Counted from the stretch's first letter, positions 31,076-43,348 are shown. The stretch: DNA of 64,000 bases from Theristus sp. LFF4_11 (GCA_030248135.1 JASANC010001295.1:1-64000), one strand, 5' to 3'. Numbers and translations: made by a program. The notes: generated by a model not told the origin, from the sequence alone.

Positions 31076-31480
31076 GGAATGGGGTGGTTGCGGATGTTGA
31101 CGTCACAGACATGCGCGTCACAACCAACGACCGCGTGCGTTACGAGAGACTGCACTGTTCCGACTCGATCTACAACCACCACCGTTCAGTGTTGGTTGAC
31201 GTTGAGAGTCCGCACGTCGACGTCAACACACAAATGTTGCATCACCTCTGTAGCCAGTCGAAAACACGCACACAAGCGGATGCTTTGCTGTTTGCAGTCA
31301 GCGCTGATTGAGTGGTTTTAATAGCGCAACTATAATTAGGTCAACCCGCTTGTAGTGCATCGGGTCTTGACACGAGCTGCTGCAAATGTCCCTGAACGTC
31401 AGGAACAGAACCGGTCGGTTGTGTGTGTTCCACGGTATTTATGCAGACTTTTATGCGAGTTGTTTCTGACCGCTAAGCGG

Positions 31481-31562
31481 CATTCATATCTGGAAGCAGT
31501 ATTTAGTGACGCATACCTATTTAACATGCTTCATGAAAACCAAACACTGCTTCATGAAAACC
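31481..31562. repeat. Small palindrome, GAAGCAGTATTTAGTG family, degenerate copy 2
   Basis: GGAAGCAGTATTTAGTGACG is followed by CATGCTTCATGAAAACC and CTGCTTCATGAAAACCCC. The right arm appears duplicated. Confidence 0.6.
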
Positions 31563-32568
31563 CCGTTTATTGTTTGTGCAGTCCATTTGGTGGTTGGTTA
31601 TTTTAATTATTGTGGTTGTCTTTTAATTTTTTGTCATGTCCCATTTTTAACAAAGATTTAGCTCCACTATTATTCTATTGATTTCGCTTCTTTCATTGTT
31701 TATTTACCATTCGTGTGATTGTTTCTGTTTTTGGCGATTTTTTTAGGAAAACATTATTATTTGGTGATTCTATTGGGTTTTCTGAATTGCGTTCCGAAAT
31801 TCCAAATTTTTGTTTTTGCATTGTAGCTTTCCACGGCTTTCTGTTTTTTATTGGTTGTCGAACAAAAAGTTGGTTTCTCAATAACTTTTTCTGAATGACG
31901 GTATTGTAGCAAATGAACAATGTAAGCTAAAAAAATTTAATTACCATATCACAGTTTTTTGCTTGATTTGAAATACCAATCTGAGAATGGAAAACACTCA
32001 ATCCAGACCAGAAACAAAAAAATAAACAACCCCAGAAAAATGCCGCACTTTTACCCAAATCTCCAATAATGTTTGTGAGTAAAAAATTTGTTATCCAAAT
32101 GTGACTAGTATTACACACACAACTGATTAACAAAGTTCCAGAAACGACAAGAAAGCCATTTACACAAAGAATACTCAAATGGTACAAAAACTTATTAAAA
32201 AAACTAAAGTTCTTGACTACATTTTCGTGCAACACCTGAGAAACCCGAAGAATGTAAAACGGAAACCGACACTTGTACAAACCAGACCACGAACAGAAAC
32301 GAGCATTTCATTATTGTTCGGAAAAAATTTGTTCCGAAAAAACACGCAAGGCAAACAGCGCAAGCATTCAACGAATCGACAAACGACAACGAGCAAGCTT
32401 CACGTGAACATAAAGAACATCCTTTTTTATTAATGTTCAAAAATGACAGTACGACGTTTGCAACGTCCATACTTCACTTGACTTCCGCAGTGTCCCGGAT
32501 TCCGAGAGCGAGTGTTCGCGTTCAGGAGGTTGTCAATAACAGTGACGTTATAGCTCCCGCTAAAGGGC

Positions 32569-32650
32569 CATTCATGAAGCAGTATTTAGTGACGCGTAGC
32601 TATGTTAGCACAGCGATGCGCCACTTAAATTATGTACTGCTTCATGAACG
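32569..32650. repeat. Small palindrome, GAAGCAGTATTTAGTG family, copy 3
   Basis: ATTCATGAAGCAGTATTTAG at the left, CTGCTTCATGAACG at the right, with GCGTAGCTATGTTAGC in the centre as in copy 4. Confidence 0.75.
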
Positions 32651-33099
32651 TGGCTTAACGCTAATTGCGCAGTGCACTGAAGTTCATAATCGCAGCGGTA
32701 ACAGTCGAGCCGTAAGCCATGGGCGGTCACATTGAATGCTGTTGAATTGCTCTCAATGAAAACTGTTCAAACCTGCTAACGATGCAGCCAACAAACAACC
32801 TGCATAACATGTTTCACAGTGTTTGTTCGCAACCACATCACACACCATTCCCTCGTTTCAGACAGTCTATAAACTGAAAAGTTTCACGCTCTCGGAGAAG
32901 CCGCACAGCGGAAGCAAAGAAAAAATCCAAAAGCGACGGCATTACATTGCGCAAATATTGAATTGTCTATGAATAAGTTTTAAAATGGCAACATCACGCA
33001 CGATACTATTTAATTTATGCGAGTCGCAGGACCAGCAAAAAGCGTAGATTACACACTGATTGATCACAACTCAGGGTCGTCATTCCGTCTAGTCGCCAG

Positions 33100-33474
33100 C
33101 GGCGTTGCGCATACGGGGGGGGGGGGGGGACTTTTCAGACCATTTCCGTGCTAAAACCGACGCGAAACACAAAATGCCGAACAAAAAAACCCGAGTCGCA
33201 GGACCAGAAAAAAAATCTATACACACAGCCAGAGAGATCAGAGCTCGTGATCGTCGTTCATATCAACGTTCAACATCAACGACTCCGTCTCGTCGCCGGC
33301 GGCGGTGCGCGCGTCGTCGTGTCGCAGGCGGTGCAGCAGCAACGCGCCGGAACTGGTGACGCCGCCGGTGACGCCGGACGAAACGGGCAGGAACCGTCGA
33401 CAGCAGCGGCCGAACAACGCGCACGACCTGCGACGGACGGAAGAGCAGAACGGTGCTCGGGAAGTGGATCGGCT
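33100..33474 (+). other. Unassigned sequence with a poly-G run and a small internal duplication
   Basis: A run of about 15 G lies near 33115. CGAGTCGCAGGACCAG occurs at ~33019 and ~33185, each copy followed by a related GTCTAGTCGCC / GTCTCGTCGCC segment. An Arg-rich open frame continues across the family-E insertion if that is removed, which hints at a degraded exon or retrocopy. I do not recognise a product. Confidence 0.35.
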
Positions 33475-33807
33475 TAGGGTTGGCTTAAGAAAAAAACCGG
33501 TTTTTTTCGTTTTAAAAACCCGGTTTTTCAGTTTTTTTCCTAAAAATTTTAAAAAAACGGTTTTTACCTTAAAAATTTTCAAACTTCGTGGTCAAAAATC
33601 GCCAAAAACAGCAAATTGGGTAGGTTGTATGCTCCAAAAACAGCTGCTCAAAAGCATAAAATTTTGATGTATTTCCTATTTTGAGCTCAAGGTGCCAAGT
33701 TCTGGAAAGTTTAGGAGCTGGGAAAAAATTGGTTTTATTCGGTTTTAAAACGGAAAAGAAACCGGTTTTTTTCTGGCAATATAAAAAACCGGTTTTTACC
33801 AACCCTA
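33475..33807. mobile_element. hAT-type MITE, family E, AACCGG-rich
   Basis: It starts TAGGGTTGGCTTAAG and ends ACCAACCCTA, with an exact 8-bp duplication GATCGGCT (33467-33474 and 33808-33815). AAAACCGGTTTTT palindromes occur at both ends. 333 bp, non-coding. Confidence 0.87.
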
Positions 33808-34043
33808 GATCGGCTAAAGTTCCACCGAAGCCAAAAACATGGTCCTCCGTTCACTGTGAATGCAATTCACAATTTCGCGTGCTTTGATGAAACCCATAAA
33901 CACTGCATATTCGCCTTTCTAAAACAACCAGTCGCGAAACGACAAATGAAAAATGATTATGCGCTCTTCAATTCAGCCTGGACCATCATGGAATGGTTCT
34001 CAAATACCGTTGAGAATGGTCTCAAAGCTCAAAAACCGAACAA

Positions 34044-37000
34044 CTACCGTTGACAGGATCGACGGAGCAGCCATAGGGCCGGATCGCAATTATCGTGGTG
34101 CGCCAATAAGGTGACGCCGAGAAAACTGAACAAAATCGGAACGGCACCCGCAAAGAACAACCACGGATAGCTCTCCTGGAAGAAATTAGGTCGTTCGTTT
34201 CCATTTTGCAGTTCAACTTTCAGGGTGCAGAAGATGAACAGAGCTGCAAAAAACCATCATAGCCAATCAAGCGAAGTAACAATTTAAGAGTGTGAGAAAA
34301 AAACAAGCCACAAATACGAAATCAACGTTTCTCATTGAAGGCTGCACTCATATTGCTTCTTTAACTTGCTTTCCTTTCAGTCGCAAGCAAACAACCGAAC
34401 ATGCGGACGTGCGGATCTACAGTGTTTGCCAGTGTGTTCGTTTGTGACTAGGCAACTTTAAGGGGCATTCATGAAGCAGCATTTAGTGACCGCGTAGCTA
34501 TGTTTCAACTCAGCTGCGCGCCACTAAATACTGCTTCATGAATGCCGCTTTAGCCTGAGATACAGGTTCAACAAAGTGGATGATTTTCGGACAAGAACAG
34601 TACCTTCCATAAAATACTGTCCGCTACGACGGTCATTGGAATGGTCAGACTCAGTGCGAGCGTTGCGATAAGTGAATTGGTCAGAAAGCAGCCCCTGAAA
34701 TGAGACAAGCCAAAACAAATATGGAGCACCGCATCGCAATGTGAGAAATGTCGTCTCACTCTGTACCGTTTCGAACTCGGCGTCGAGAAACGCAGAACAC
34801 AAAACGGACTCGCGAAACTATCATTGTGGAATTTTAACCAGCATTACTCTCATTTTACCACTCTCACAACCAAAACACTCAAAACTACAACCTAAATCAG
34901 TTGCATCTGCCCTACAACGCGCGGTAATGCGTTGAAATCGGACCAATTTTTACAAAACGTTTGCCAGATACCAGAAATCAGTAATACAGAAACGTTGTCG
35001 AAGAGCGACAATTCAAAAAATCCAAAAATCCAAGATACAACACCCAAACACACCAACCAAAGCCAGAGGTACTCCGACAAAACGGTACCGATCAGTCCGT
35101 TGACGGCAATGTACGCAAATTGTGTCCGGTTTGGCAACGGGTAGAACGGCTCAAGGTTGGTCGCGTGCAACAAATAGAGGCCCGGCCAGAAGAAGACCAG
35201 ACAGAAGAGGCCGACGAAACCTGCGAACGAAACGATGGTCATTCGGAGAGAGCATATGTCAGCGACTGGAGGTGACATCGGAAAAACACCCGGTTTTATT
35301 CCTCATAACAACCGATTTTTTCGAAAAAAACTGGCAAAAAGAGCCATTTTTACCAAACCTTTTTGCTGAAAATCATATCACATTGTTGGTCTGGCATGGG
35401 TGCAAAAGTAACGCATAAAAATGGGCACTAAAGACTTACTATTACCATAAAACCAAATTACCATACTATAAACCAAAAACAAAATGAAAACACACAAAAA
35501 CACCACAGCCGCACCAAAAAACATCGGAATGTCGAGTTTCTCCTCCGAGTCCACTTTTCGCCGCAGCATCACGAAATAAATGGCGTACCCAACGGCGCCA
35601 ACGAGCGCCCACAAGGCGCCGACGGGAAACGTCAGCTCCAGCGACGTGCCGTCACAATAGACGACCAACGTCACGCCGGACAAACTGAAATTTGGTGGCC
35701 AATTTTTGCATTTGTTCTTCTTGTTTGCCTTTCTTTTAATTTTCACAACCAAAAACGCACATTTGAATAAAAAATTTTTTTAAAACTTTTATGCCACCAA
35801 TGGCGCACAACGGAAGCAAATTCCACCGAAACCTGATAGCGACCAGCAGCAGCTTGCTCAACGTGAAGCGATCGCCTGAATTCGACGGGAAAAACGCCGC
35901 CAGGATCAGCGTAAATAAAGCGGACGACGAGGAAAGCACGTTTACGATGCCAGCGTCAGTGTCGCTCAGTGCTGCTTGATAGCCGTAGTTCGCTATGAAC
36001 CACTGAAAGATAAGTGCAGCCTATTTTTATATCGTGTGAAGTTAGCTGATTGGTTGGTGACCAAAACAATCTGATTTCATTATTCGGAAACGCCTGTACC
36101 AAATTTCCGCATTATTGTTCAACGTGACATGATTTCTAACGAAAATGTGACCATAATTTTGGACCTCTCCGATTCTGGATAGTAGCGCTCGCTAATTTGT
36201 GGCATTAGCTGTTTGGTTGGTGACCACGTGATAGCATGCATTCATCCTCTGCGCAGGCATTGCCGTGGCGGCGGAGTCCAGAGGTCTGCACAGCAATGCA
36301 CGCTTCACGATGTTAAACAACCAATCAGCAGATATCTAGATAATAGCCAGTTATGCACAACGAGATGACATCATGTGCTCTAAAACTCCCCTGTCATGCA
36401 AAACACCAAAAACGGACTTTCATAGCAGGAAGGCACCCAAAACGAAAAAAAATCCCACAAAAAAAACCGAAACGAAACGAACAATCAAGCAGAACTGCAA
36501 CGACAGGTGGGCGACATGGCGAATCGGCAGTCGATTTCGGTAGCGCTGTGCGAATCGCGCCACGCGCAGCCAGAGCTCGTACGGCAGGCGACTCAGTTTC
36601 GCGTCATGCGCTTCGCATTCTGCATTTCGAACAGAAAAAAAAAACGATTTTTTTTCGAAAAAAGGCAACTGTTGCTGATGGTCGTGATGAAGCGATAGGG
36701 AGAAAACGGTTTTTCCTGTGAAAAGGTAAGAACCACTTGCTGATCTTTTTCAATAAAAAAACACTGCACTGTTGGCCGCAAATGACTGAAGCTTGATGCA
36801 GGCAGAGTAAAGCAGTGTGATAAACAATAGCGACGCGAGGTGACCGACTGCGAATTGTAAAATACACTGAAATTTTGCAAAAATGTGTCAGGCTCAGCTC
36901 TCACCAAGTGAATAAATAAAAAGAAACTACATCGATTGAAACCGGTGAACTTGAACTTTATGAACCAGGAAGTGACCAATTGCATGATGGAGACAGATAT

Positions 37001-38816
37001 AATGGACCAACATCAATTATTACACACACTGGGAAAAACCGCACCAGGCATCCGTCGAATTTCGTGGATTTTTGCGAATCGAACATTTTTCGACGGTTGC
37101 GGATCGTCGGGTGGCTCTGAAGAAAAAAGCGCAAAATAAAATCGCGTAATTTCATCATCTGCACACGAACACAAAACTACAGCACAGTGGAAGGACAATG
37201 ATGTCGCTTCTCATGATGACCATTCTGTTTTGATTCTCTTTCTCCTGTTTTCTATGCGGGGGTACTTGCCGGACCGTCCATATGCCCAAATAGAAAATGG
37301 TGACCCGCGTTTCTGTGAGTGCGCGCGCGAAGCTCGCATATCGGCATTATCAGCAGCTTTTCCTTGAGAATCAATCACTATCAAAAAGCAGTGTCGTTTG
37401 TTTCAGCTTCCCGAACCGGCTGTTAAAAGAAAGACGGAATGCAAGATCATCATGAAACAAAAAAAAGAACCCGACGCTAACCGGCGCCCACTGCAGCTGC
37501 CGCGTTCTCTCGGGCGTCCACCTCCGAAATGACGCTGCTTCGCTCGCTGTCGCTGCACGAATGGATCGGCTCGAATTGCGGATCGCTCTGCACAGAAAAG
37601 AAAAAAAACTTTTTTTCGACAATGTTGAGCGTTCAACGGTGCGGGCGGTACACGTACAATGTCCGAAACGAGATACGAGAATCCAGAACAATGCTTGCAT
37701 AAATAAATTAAAAAAAACGTCATTGACCCACCAAATGACGCGTCATTGTCGGCAGCTCATCCAGCTGTAGCTCGTCAAAATCAATTTCCTGAAAAGAAAA
37801 ACGGGGCCACAAAATTTCTAGCAACTCATAAAAATTGATCACATTGAAATAGTCGCCTTGGCTAATTGGTCGGTTGGTACTACACGTGTGCACATGTTGC
37901 ACGCATTCGGTGTGCGCCTGACTCCGCCTCCACCGAAATGCCTGCACGGAATGCGTGAATCACATGCGCAACAACCAATCAGCTAATATCAAGAATTAGC
38001 CATGTGTGCCCTTTCAATTTAATCAAACCAGTCTCTTGAAATGCATATTTCTGCCAAAATTCGGAGGAAGAAGTTAGAGAGACTGATCATGGAGCATTCA
38101 AAAAAAAGCAGTGGCCCGTTGGTATCAATAATGACATTTTATATCAGGCGCAAGCGCAACAACTTACCTTAGACAGTTCTCCTAGTCCTCAGCCAACCTA
38201 TAATTAGCTCGCAAAAAAGTGTGAGTTTGAACAATAGCAGCAACTTACCGCGTGATTCAGGCACTGGTCTCGCCACGGTCGATGAAACAAAAAGCCGAGC
38301 AGGTACAGCATGAACATGCACGTCTTCATGTAGGTCGTGAAGAACGGCCGTCGGAAGTGTTCGTCCGTGAAGATGTACTGCACAAGAAAAAAGTAAAAAA
38401 AAAACTTGAAAAACAATGAACGAACATGAATTTAGCGGCGAGAATTGTGGTGGCCACAACGGCCGATTGCTTAAAGCTGGGCACACACCCACAGTTGCGC
38501 ACACACAACGAATTTTCTGGTTTCGTCAGTAAACTGCGATATTCAAAAGCTGCGTGCAGATTTTCTCAGAAACGTTGTGGTGAACACAAGTTAAAATCAA
38601 AGCACGGCGCTTTACACGGCGACGGCAGTGCAAAAAACTAAACTCCCTTGCTCTCACTCCATTTCGTAAGGCGCAAAAGAAGCTCACCCGAGTCAACTCA
38701 GACGACGACACCCAAAGAAAGTCGACGAAAATCAAAACGCCGAATCCAATGATCAGACGTCGCGTCCGCAGACCGGCCGCTCGCTCGACCGACGGCGCCG
38801 CACCACCGGGCGTCAT
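34044..38816 (-). CDS. SLC35F5: SLC35F5-like predicted transporter (10 coding exons)
   Basis: Exons in transcript order (minus strand): 38816-38688, 38377-38249, 37788-37732, 37587-37482, 36619-36483, 36002-35833, 35684-35515, 35220-35058, 34694-34604, 34175-34044. The phases agree and give 427 codons plus TAG; the human protein is ~520. Exon 1 begins at the first in-frame ATG and holds transmembrane helix 1. Exon 2 has [17 protein letters not shown]. Exons 3-4 are an acidic/Ser-rich cytosolic loop. Exons 6-10 form the EamA/DMT transporter fold: [16 protein letters not shown], then [36 protein letters not shown] and [13 protein letters not shown]. These blocks are diagnostic for SLC35F5, a drug/metabolite-superfamily member whose substrate is unsettled. 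It is convergent with SEC63. Exon 3's donor (GTGGGT) and exon 10's acceptor (TTCTTCCAG) were chosen to keep phase. Confidence 0.93.
34463..34547. repeat. Small palindrome, GAAGCAGTATTTAGTG family, copy 4
   Basis: GCATTCATGAAGCAGCATTT and AAATACTGCTTCATGAATGC are near-perfect inverted arms around GTGACCGCGTAGCTATG. It lies in the last intron of the SLC35F5-like gene. Confidence 0.82.
36045..36340. mobile_element. Palindromic MITE, CAGCTGATTGG family, in an SLC35F5 intron
   Basis: TTAGCTGATTGGTTGGTGACC (36046) starts a solo left end. A fuller copy runs ~36205-36340, with TAGCTGTTTGGTTGGTGACC at the left and ACAACCAATCAGCAGATATC at the right. Its core has GGCGGCGGAGTCCAGAGG. Confidence 0.65.
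37850..38005. mobile_element. Palindromic MITE, CAGCTGATTGG family, in an SLC35F5 intron
   Basis: GGCTAATTGGTCGGTTGGTA at the left and CAACAACCAATCAGCTAATA at the right. The core contains CTCCGCCTCCACCGAAATGC, the reverse complement of the GGAGGCGGAG core of other copies, so the insert is in the opposite orientation. Confidence 0.7.
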
Positions 38817-39350
38817 TTTGGTCCACTTATTGCCGTTTCATTCTGCATTTATTGATTCTCTCTGGGGTTCCAAATTTTTTATTTTAATTTATTTTAAATT
38901 TTATTTAAATTTTAAACTTCAAAAAAATTTCAACAAATTTTCCCATCAAAAGTTCAACTTTCTTCTGAAGTAATTTGGTTGGATGATTTATCGTGTGGTG
39001 TGGACTTTGTTTCTGGCAGATTTTTTTGACAATTTTCACTTTCAGGCGAAAGAAAGATCGACGAGCAAAGTTCAGGTACTGGCGCACAAGCTTCTAATTG
39101 GTTTCATGAGCTCGTTATTCGGTAATAGACTGGAAGACAGCAAAAAGAAAACATAAAAATTTACGTACTGGATCCCCCCCGTAATGCATCATTATTAAAA
39201 CAGCTGCATCTGCAGTTCCGGTGCTCCTCCTCCATAACACAGGAAAGAAAAAAATGCAAAAACCAAATTGATCATTTTCACCTTATCAAAAAGGCTTGGC
39301 TTAGGATTAGGTTTAGGATTATTAACCTACAACGACCAGTAGCGAAAGCG
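38817..39350. other. Region upstream of SLC35F5; dispersed-repeat end
   Basis: No clear TATA box or 5'-UTR splice site is seen for the minus-strand gene. At ~39190-39310 there is a copy of the AAGCCAAGCCTTTTT-ended repeat also found at ~21940-22080, ~54560-54710 and the window's right end. Confidence 0.45.
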
Positions 39351-39351
39351 G

Positions 39352-39620
39352 GACCTCGGGTGAGGGGGGGGGGTGTTTGCCTAATTTTAGAGGGGGGGGG
39401 GGTCAGGTGCCTTCTCGGTGTGGGGGGGTGCACGGGCAGCAAATTTTCCTAGGGGGGGGGGGGGTGCACTGGCAGAGGAGAGGGGGGGGAAAAAAAAAAA
39501 ATTTCGTGGGGGGGGGGAGAGAAAATGGGGGAAATTGAAAAATAAAATCAAAAGTAAAGAAAAAAAAAATAGGGGAGAGGGGGGTGTGGGGGGGGGGGGG
39601 GGAGGAGGGTGGGGGGAAAA
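39352..39620. repeat. Poly-G interspersed repeat
   Basis: CAGTAGCGAAAGCGGGACCT followed by long G runs with spacers TTTGCCTAATTTTAGA and CAGGTGCCTTCTCGG. These are the reverse complements, in reverse order, of spacers at 47290-47410. It ends in an A/G-only stretch. Confidence 0.8.
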
Positions 39621-39631
39621 GGTTTTTTTAA

Positions 39632-41046
39632 ACTAGCCTATTGACCCGAGCGTATGTGGCTTAATCAATGCCAAGCCTTTTTGGTGAAGTGGCATTGACT
39701 TAGAAAGAAAAAACAGTAACGTTTACTGAATAATAACCCTGAAGAAAATTTACCTTGTGCTGCCGTGAAGTCGCCTACAATACAATATTTTTTAATGTAT
39801 TTAAATAAATAAAGAATGCGAAGTTTGTGATTTTGCTATTTTTACCCGTTTACCCTAACCGAAGGCAAGCCTTTTTGTAAGTGAAGTAAAATTGAATAAA
39901 AAATATAAAAACTAACGTTTTTTTCATTTACCCGTTTTACAAAGCTTTACCCGTTTACCTAAGCCAAGCCTTTTTTGTAAAGTGAAAATGCGAAGTTTAT
40001 GATTTTGCTATTTTTCCCCGTTCACCCTAACCTAAGTCAAGCCTTTTTGTATGTGAAGTAAGATTGAATAAAAACATAAAAACTAACGTTTTTTTCAATT
40101 ACCCGTTTTAAAAATCTAATGCTTCTTTTACCCGTTTTCCTAAGCCAAGCCTTTTTTGCAAAGTGAAAATGCGAAGTTTATGATTTTGCTATTTTTACCC
40201 GTTCACCCTAACCTAAGTCAAGCCTTTTTGTAAGTTAAGTAAGATTGAATAAAAAATATAAAAATTAACTTTTTTTCATTAAAAAATACCCGTTTTAAAA
40301 AGCTGATGCTTCTTTTACCCGGTTACCCTAACATAAGCCAGCCTTTTTTCTAAAGTGTAAATGAATAGAAGAAACAAAAAAGTGACGTTTATAATTTCGT
40401 TTTGCAGTCATTGAAGCTTTACCCGTTTACCCCAACATGAACCAAAAATTTTGCAAAGTGAAAATGAATGGTAAATACCATTTCCACCCAATTAAAAAAC
40501 TAACTTATTTCAAATACGGTTTTGTTACATCTTTCGCAGTCGCTCGTCAAGTTTTGAGCAGCAACAATTGCCAGTAGCCCATCGTGCGTTACGTTGAAAT
40601 TATCGCTCATAACCATGGAGTATCAATTTGAAAATGAAACATTGAGTATCAATTTCAATGAAATTTACTTGTTTTGAATCCAAAGTGCAACTTGCAATGC
40701 CGATGTCGATGTGCGTTTTGCAACCCGATTTTTAAAAACAAAAAAGTTCAAACTTTTTTCAAAGACGGTTTTGTTACATCTTTCCCAGTCGATCATCAAG
40801 TTTTGATCAGCCACGCTTCCGTTTGCCTATGCTGCGCCGAACTGTCTCTGTTGACCAAAGAGTATCATGATGACTCCAGCTATGAAGAGCGACGTTTTGA
40901 GAAAACAATCTCAACTGGCATTAATAAAAAATAGGTAAAGGAAATTGAGATGGAGTTTTCTTAAGTAGCAAAAAAGGGCGCCAATTCAAATTGCAAAAAA
41001 GTGCCACGCACAGACACACAGACACTTTGTAAATTTAATAATATAG
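39632..41046. repeat. 1.4-kb direct repeat, copy 1
   Basis: It begins ACTAGCCTATTGACCCGAGC. The same sequence restarts 1,415 bp later. Inside are four or five imperfect ~180-bp sub-repeats built on TTTACCCGTTTACCTAAGCC + AAGCCTTTTT + GTGAAAATGCGAAGTTTATG. The last third is different and includes a short frame (40674-40934) conserved in copy 2 with Cys-rich CNLQCRCRCAFCN. The end CAGACACTTTGTAAATTTAA plus ATATAGACTAG resembles 3' termini of some rolling-circle or tailed repeats. Confidence 0.85.
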
Positions 41047-42440
41047 ACTAGCCTATTGACCCGAGCGTATGTGGCTTAATCAATGCCAAGCCTTTTTGGT
41101 GAAGTGGCATTGACTTAGAAAGAAAAAAACAGTAACGTTTACTGAATAATAACCCTGAAGAAAATTTACCTTGTGCTGCCGTGAAGTCGCCTACAATACA
41201 ATATTTTTTAATGTATTCAAATAAATAAAAAATGCGAAGTTTATGATTTTGCTATTTTTACCCGTTCACCCTAACCGAAGGCAAGCCTTTTTGTAAGTGA
41301 AGTAAAATTGAATAAAAAAATATAAAAACTAACGTTTTTTAATTTACCCGTTTTAAAAAGCTAATGCTTTTTTACCCGTTTACCTAAGCCAAGCCTTTTT
41401 TGTAAAGTGAAAATGCGAAGTTTATGATTCTGCCATTTTTTACCCGTTCACCCTAACCTAAGTCAAGCCTTTTTGTATGTAAAGTAAGATTGAATAAAAA
41501 ACATAAAAATTAACGTTTTTTACAATTACCCGATTTAAAAAGCTAATGCTTCTTTTACCCGTTTACCTAAGCCAAGCCTTTTTTGCAAAGTGAAAATGCG
41601 AAGTTAATGATTTTGCTATTTTTACCCGTTCACCCTAACCTAAGTCAAGCCTTTTTGTAAGTTAAGTAAGATTGAATAAAAAATATAAAAATCAACGTTT
41701 TTTCATAAAAAATACCCGTTTTAAAAAGTTAATGCTTCTTTTACCCGGTGACCCTAACATAAGCCAAGCCTTTTTTTAAAGTGAACATGCATAGAAGAAA
41801 CAAAAAAGTGACGTTTATAATTTCGTTTTGCAGTTTTGGTTCTTTTTACCCGTTCACCCCAACATGACCCAAACATGTTGCAAAGTGAAAATGAATGGTA
41901 AATACCATTTCGACCCAATTAAAAAACTAACTTTTTTCAGAGACAGTTTTGTTACATCTTTCGCAGTCGCTCGTCAAGTTTTGAGCAGCAAAAATTGCCA
42001 GTTGCCCATCGTGCGTTACGTTGAAATTATCGCTCATAACCACGGAGTATCAATTTGAAAATGAAACATGGAGTATCAATTTCAATGAAATTTACTTGTT
42101 TTGAACCCAAAGTGCAACTTGCAATGCCGATGTCGATGTGCGTTTTGCAACCCGATTTTTAAGAACAAAAAAAGTTCAAACTTTTTTCAAAGACGGTTTT
42201 GTTACATCTTTCCCAGTCGATCATCAAGTTTTGATCAGCCACGCTTCCATTTACCTATGCTGCGCTGAACTGTCTCTGTTGACCAAAGAGTATCATGATG
42301 ACTGCAGCTATGAAGAGCGACGTTTTGAGAAAACAATCTCAACTGGTGTTAATAAAAAAATAGGTTAAGGAAATTGAGATGGAGTTTTCTTAAGTAGCAA
42401 AAATGGGCGCAATTCAAATGCAAAAAATGCCACACACACA
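41047..42440. repeat. 1.4-kb direct repeat, copy 2
   Basis: Same order of elements as copy 1, with scattered substitutions and small indels, including the Cys-rich short frame at ~42115-42368. The end after AAAAATGCCACACACACAC diverges from copy 1. Tandem arrangement with no spacer suggests an unequal crossover or a head-to-tail insertion. Confidence 0.85.
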
Positions 42441-42499
42441 CGCGCGCAAAAATTGAAATAAATAATAAAAGGGAGGGGTGTTTGTTTGGGGCAATTCTA

Positions 42500-42932
42500 A
42501 ATTGAAGACAAAAACCCTTGAAATTCGATCAATTCTTCTGATGGTGTCGCGACGACACGACACGAAGCAGCAACCAGACAACGTAGCGCTTGCAAACGGA
42601 GCAGCGAGCACAATCGGACGCTCTGCGAGGCGAATCGTCACCTTATCTGCATCGGAAATGGTAGGCTAAGCTTTGGGACGCTCAAAAATTTCATCGCAGA
42701 TGTTGTCGAAGCCTAAAATCAGTCGGTAAAACGGCCCAAAATCGACTGCTGAAGGTTTTACGAGGTATAATCAAAGAAAATTTTTGTTGAACTTTCGAAA
42801 AATTGTGCCAAAATTGAGGTTTTCAGAGCATATTAGAGGAAAATTTTTCGAATTTTTTTTTTTAAATCGGCATTTTTGTTTTTTTTAATCACTTTTTTTT
42901 TTAAAAAATTTTATTTTTGTTTAACAACCCTA
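42500..42932. mobile_element. Family C MITE, partial, inverted orientation
   Basis: It ends TTTTTGTTTAACAACCCTA at 42932 and matches the reverse complement of the left ~400 bp of the copy at 14835. The other end is missing. Confidence 0.78.
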
Positions 42933-43348
42933 GGTGGACCTAGAGATGTAAGGGTCAAAAAAAAAATTTTTTTAAATTTTTAAAAAAAAATTAAAAAAAA
43001 TGAGCATTTTTTTTATTTTTTTTATTAAAAATTTTTGAAATTTTTTCTTTAATGTGCCCTGAAAATGCCGTTTTTGGCATAATTTTTCGAAAGTTCAACA
43101 AAAATTTTCTTTGACTTTACCTTGTCACTTAGTCTTCAACGCTGCAGGTGGTATTCTGGATTGATTTATCGACTGTTTTTAGCCTTGGTGAGTGATGATC
43201 GACTCGCGCATTGAAGTACTTGAGCGTCGCAAAGGCTAGTTCAACAAATTCCGATGCCGCTAAGGTGAGATAGAAGCAGAGAACTCACATTTATGCATCG
43301 TTTTTCAGGATCTCGAAAGGTCGAAATTGCACTGTCTGCCACTGCAAG

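Larger units (their letters stand above)
31076..33100. other. SEC63-SLC35F5 intergenic sequence, first part
   Basis: No gene is supported. It holds two copies of the GAAGCAGTATTTAGTG palindrome (31481-31562, 32569-32650) in otherwise AT-rich unique-looking sequence. No convincing polyadenylation signal for SEC63 was located. Confidence 0.5.

Noticed and set aside
30484..31182. Several overlapping minus-strand proteins of repeated HINKPSTCTSTSHQ type
   Set aside because: They arise because a 23-bp minisatellite is open in every frame over three units. No start context, splice signal or composition suggests a real protein.
40674..40934. Small Cys-rich gene inside the 1.4-kb repeat
   Set aside because: It is conserved in copy 2 only as part of the duplicated DNA. 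No upstream ATG context or splice sites beyond chance and no known family, so it is kept as a repeat feature.
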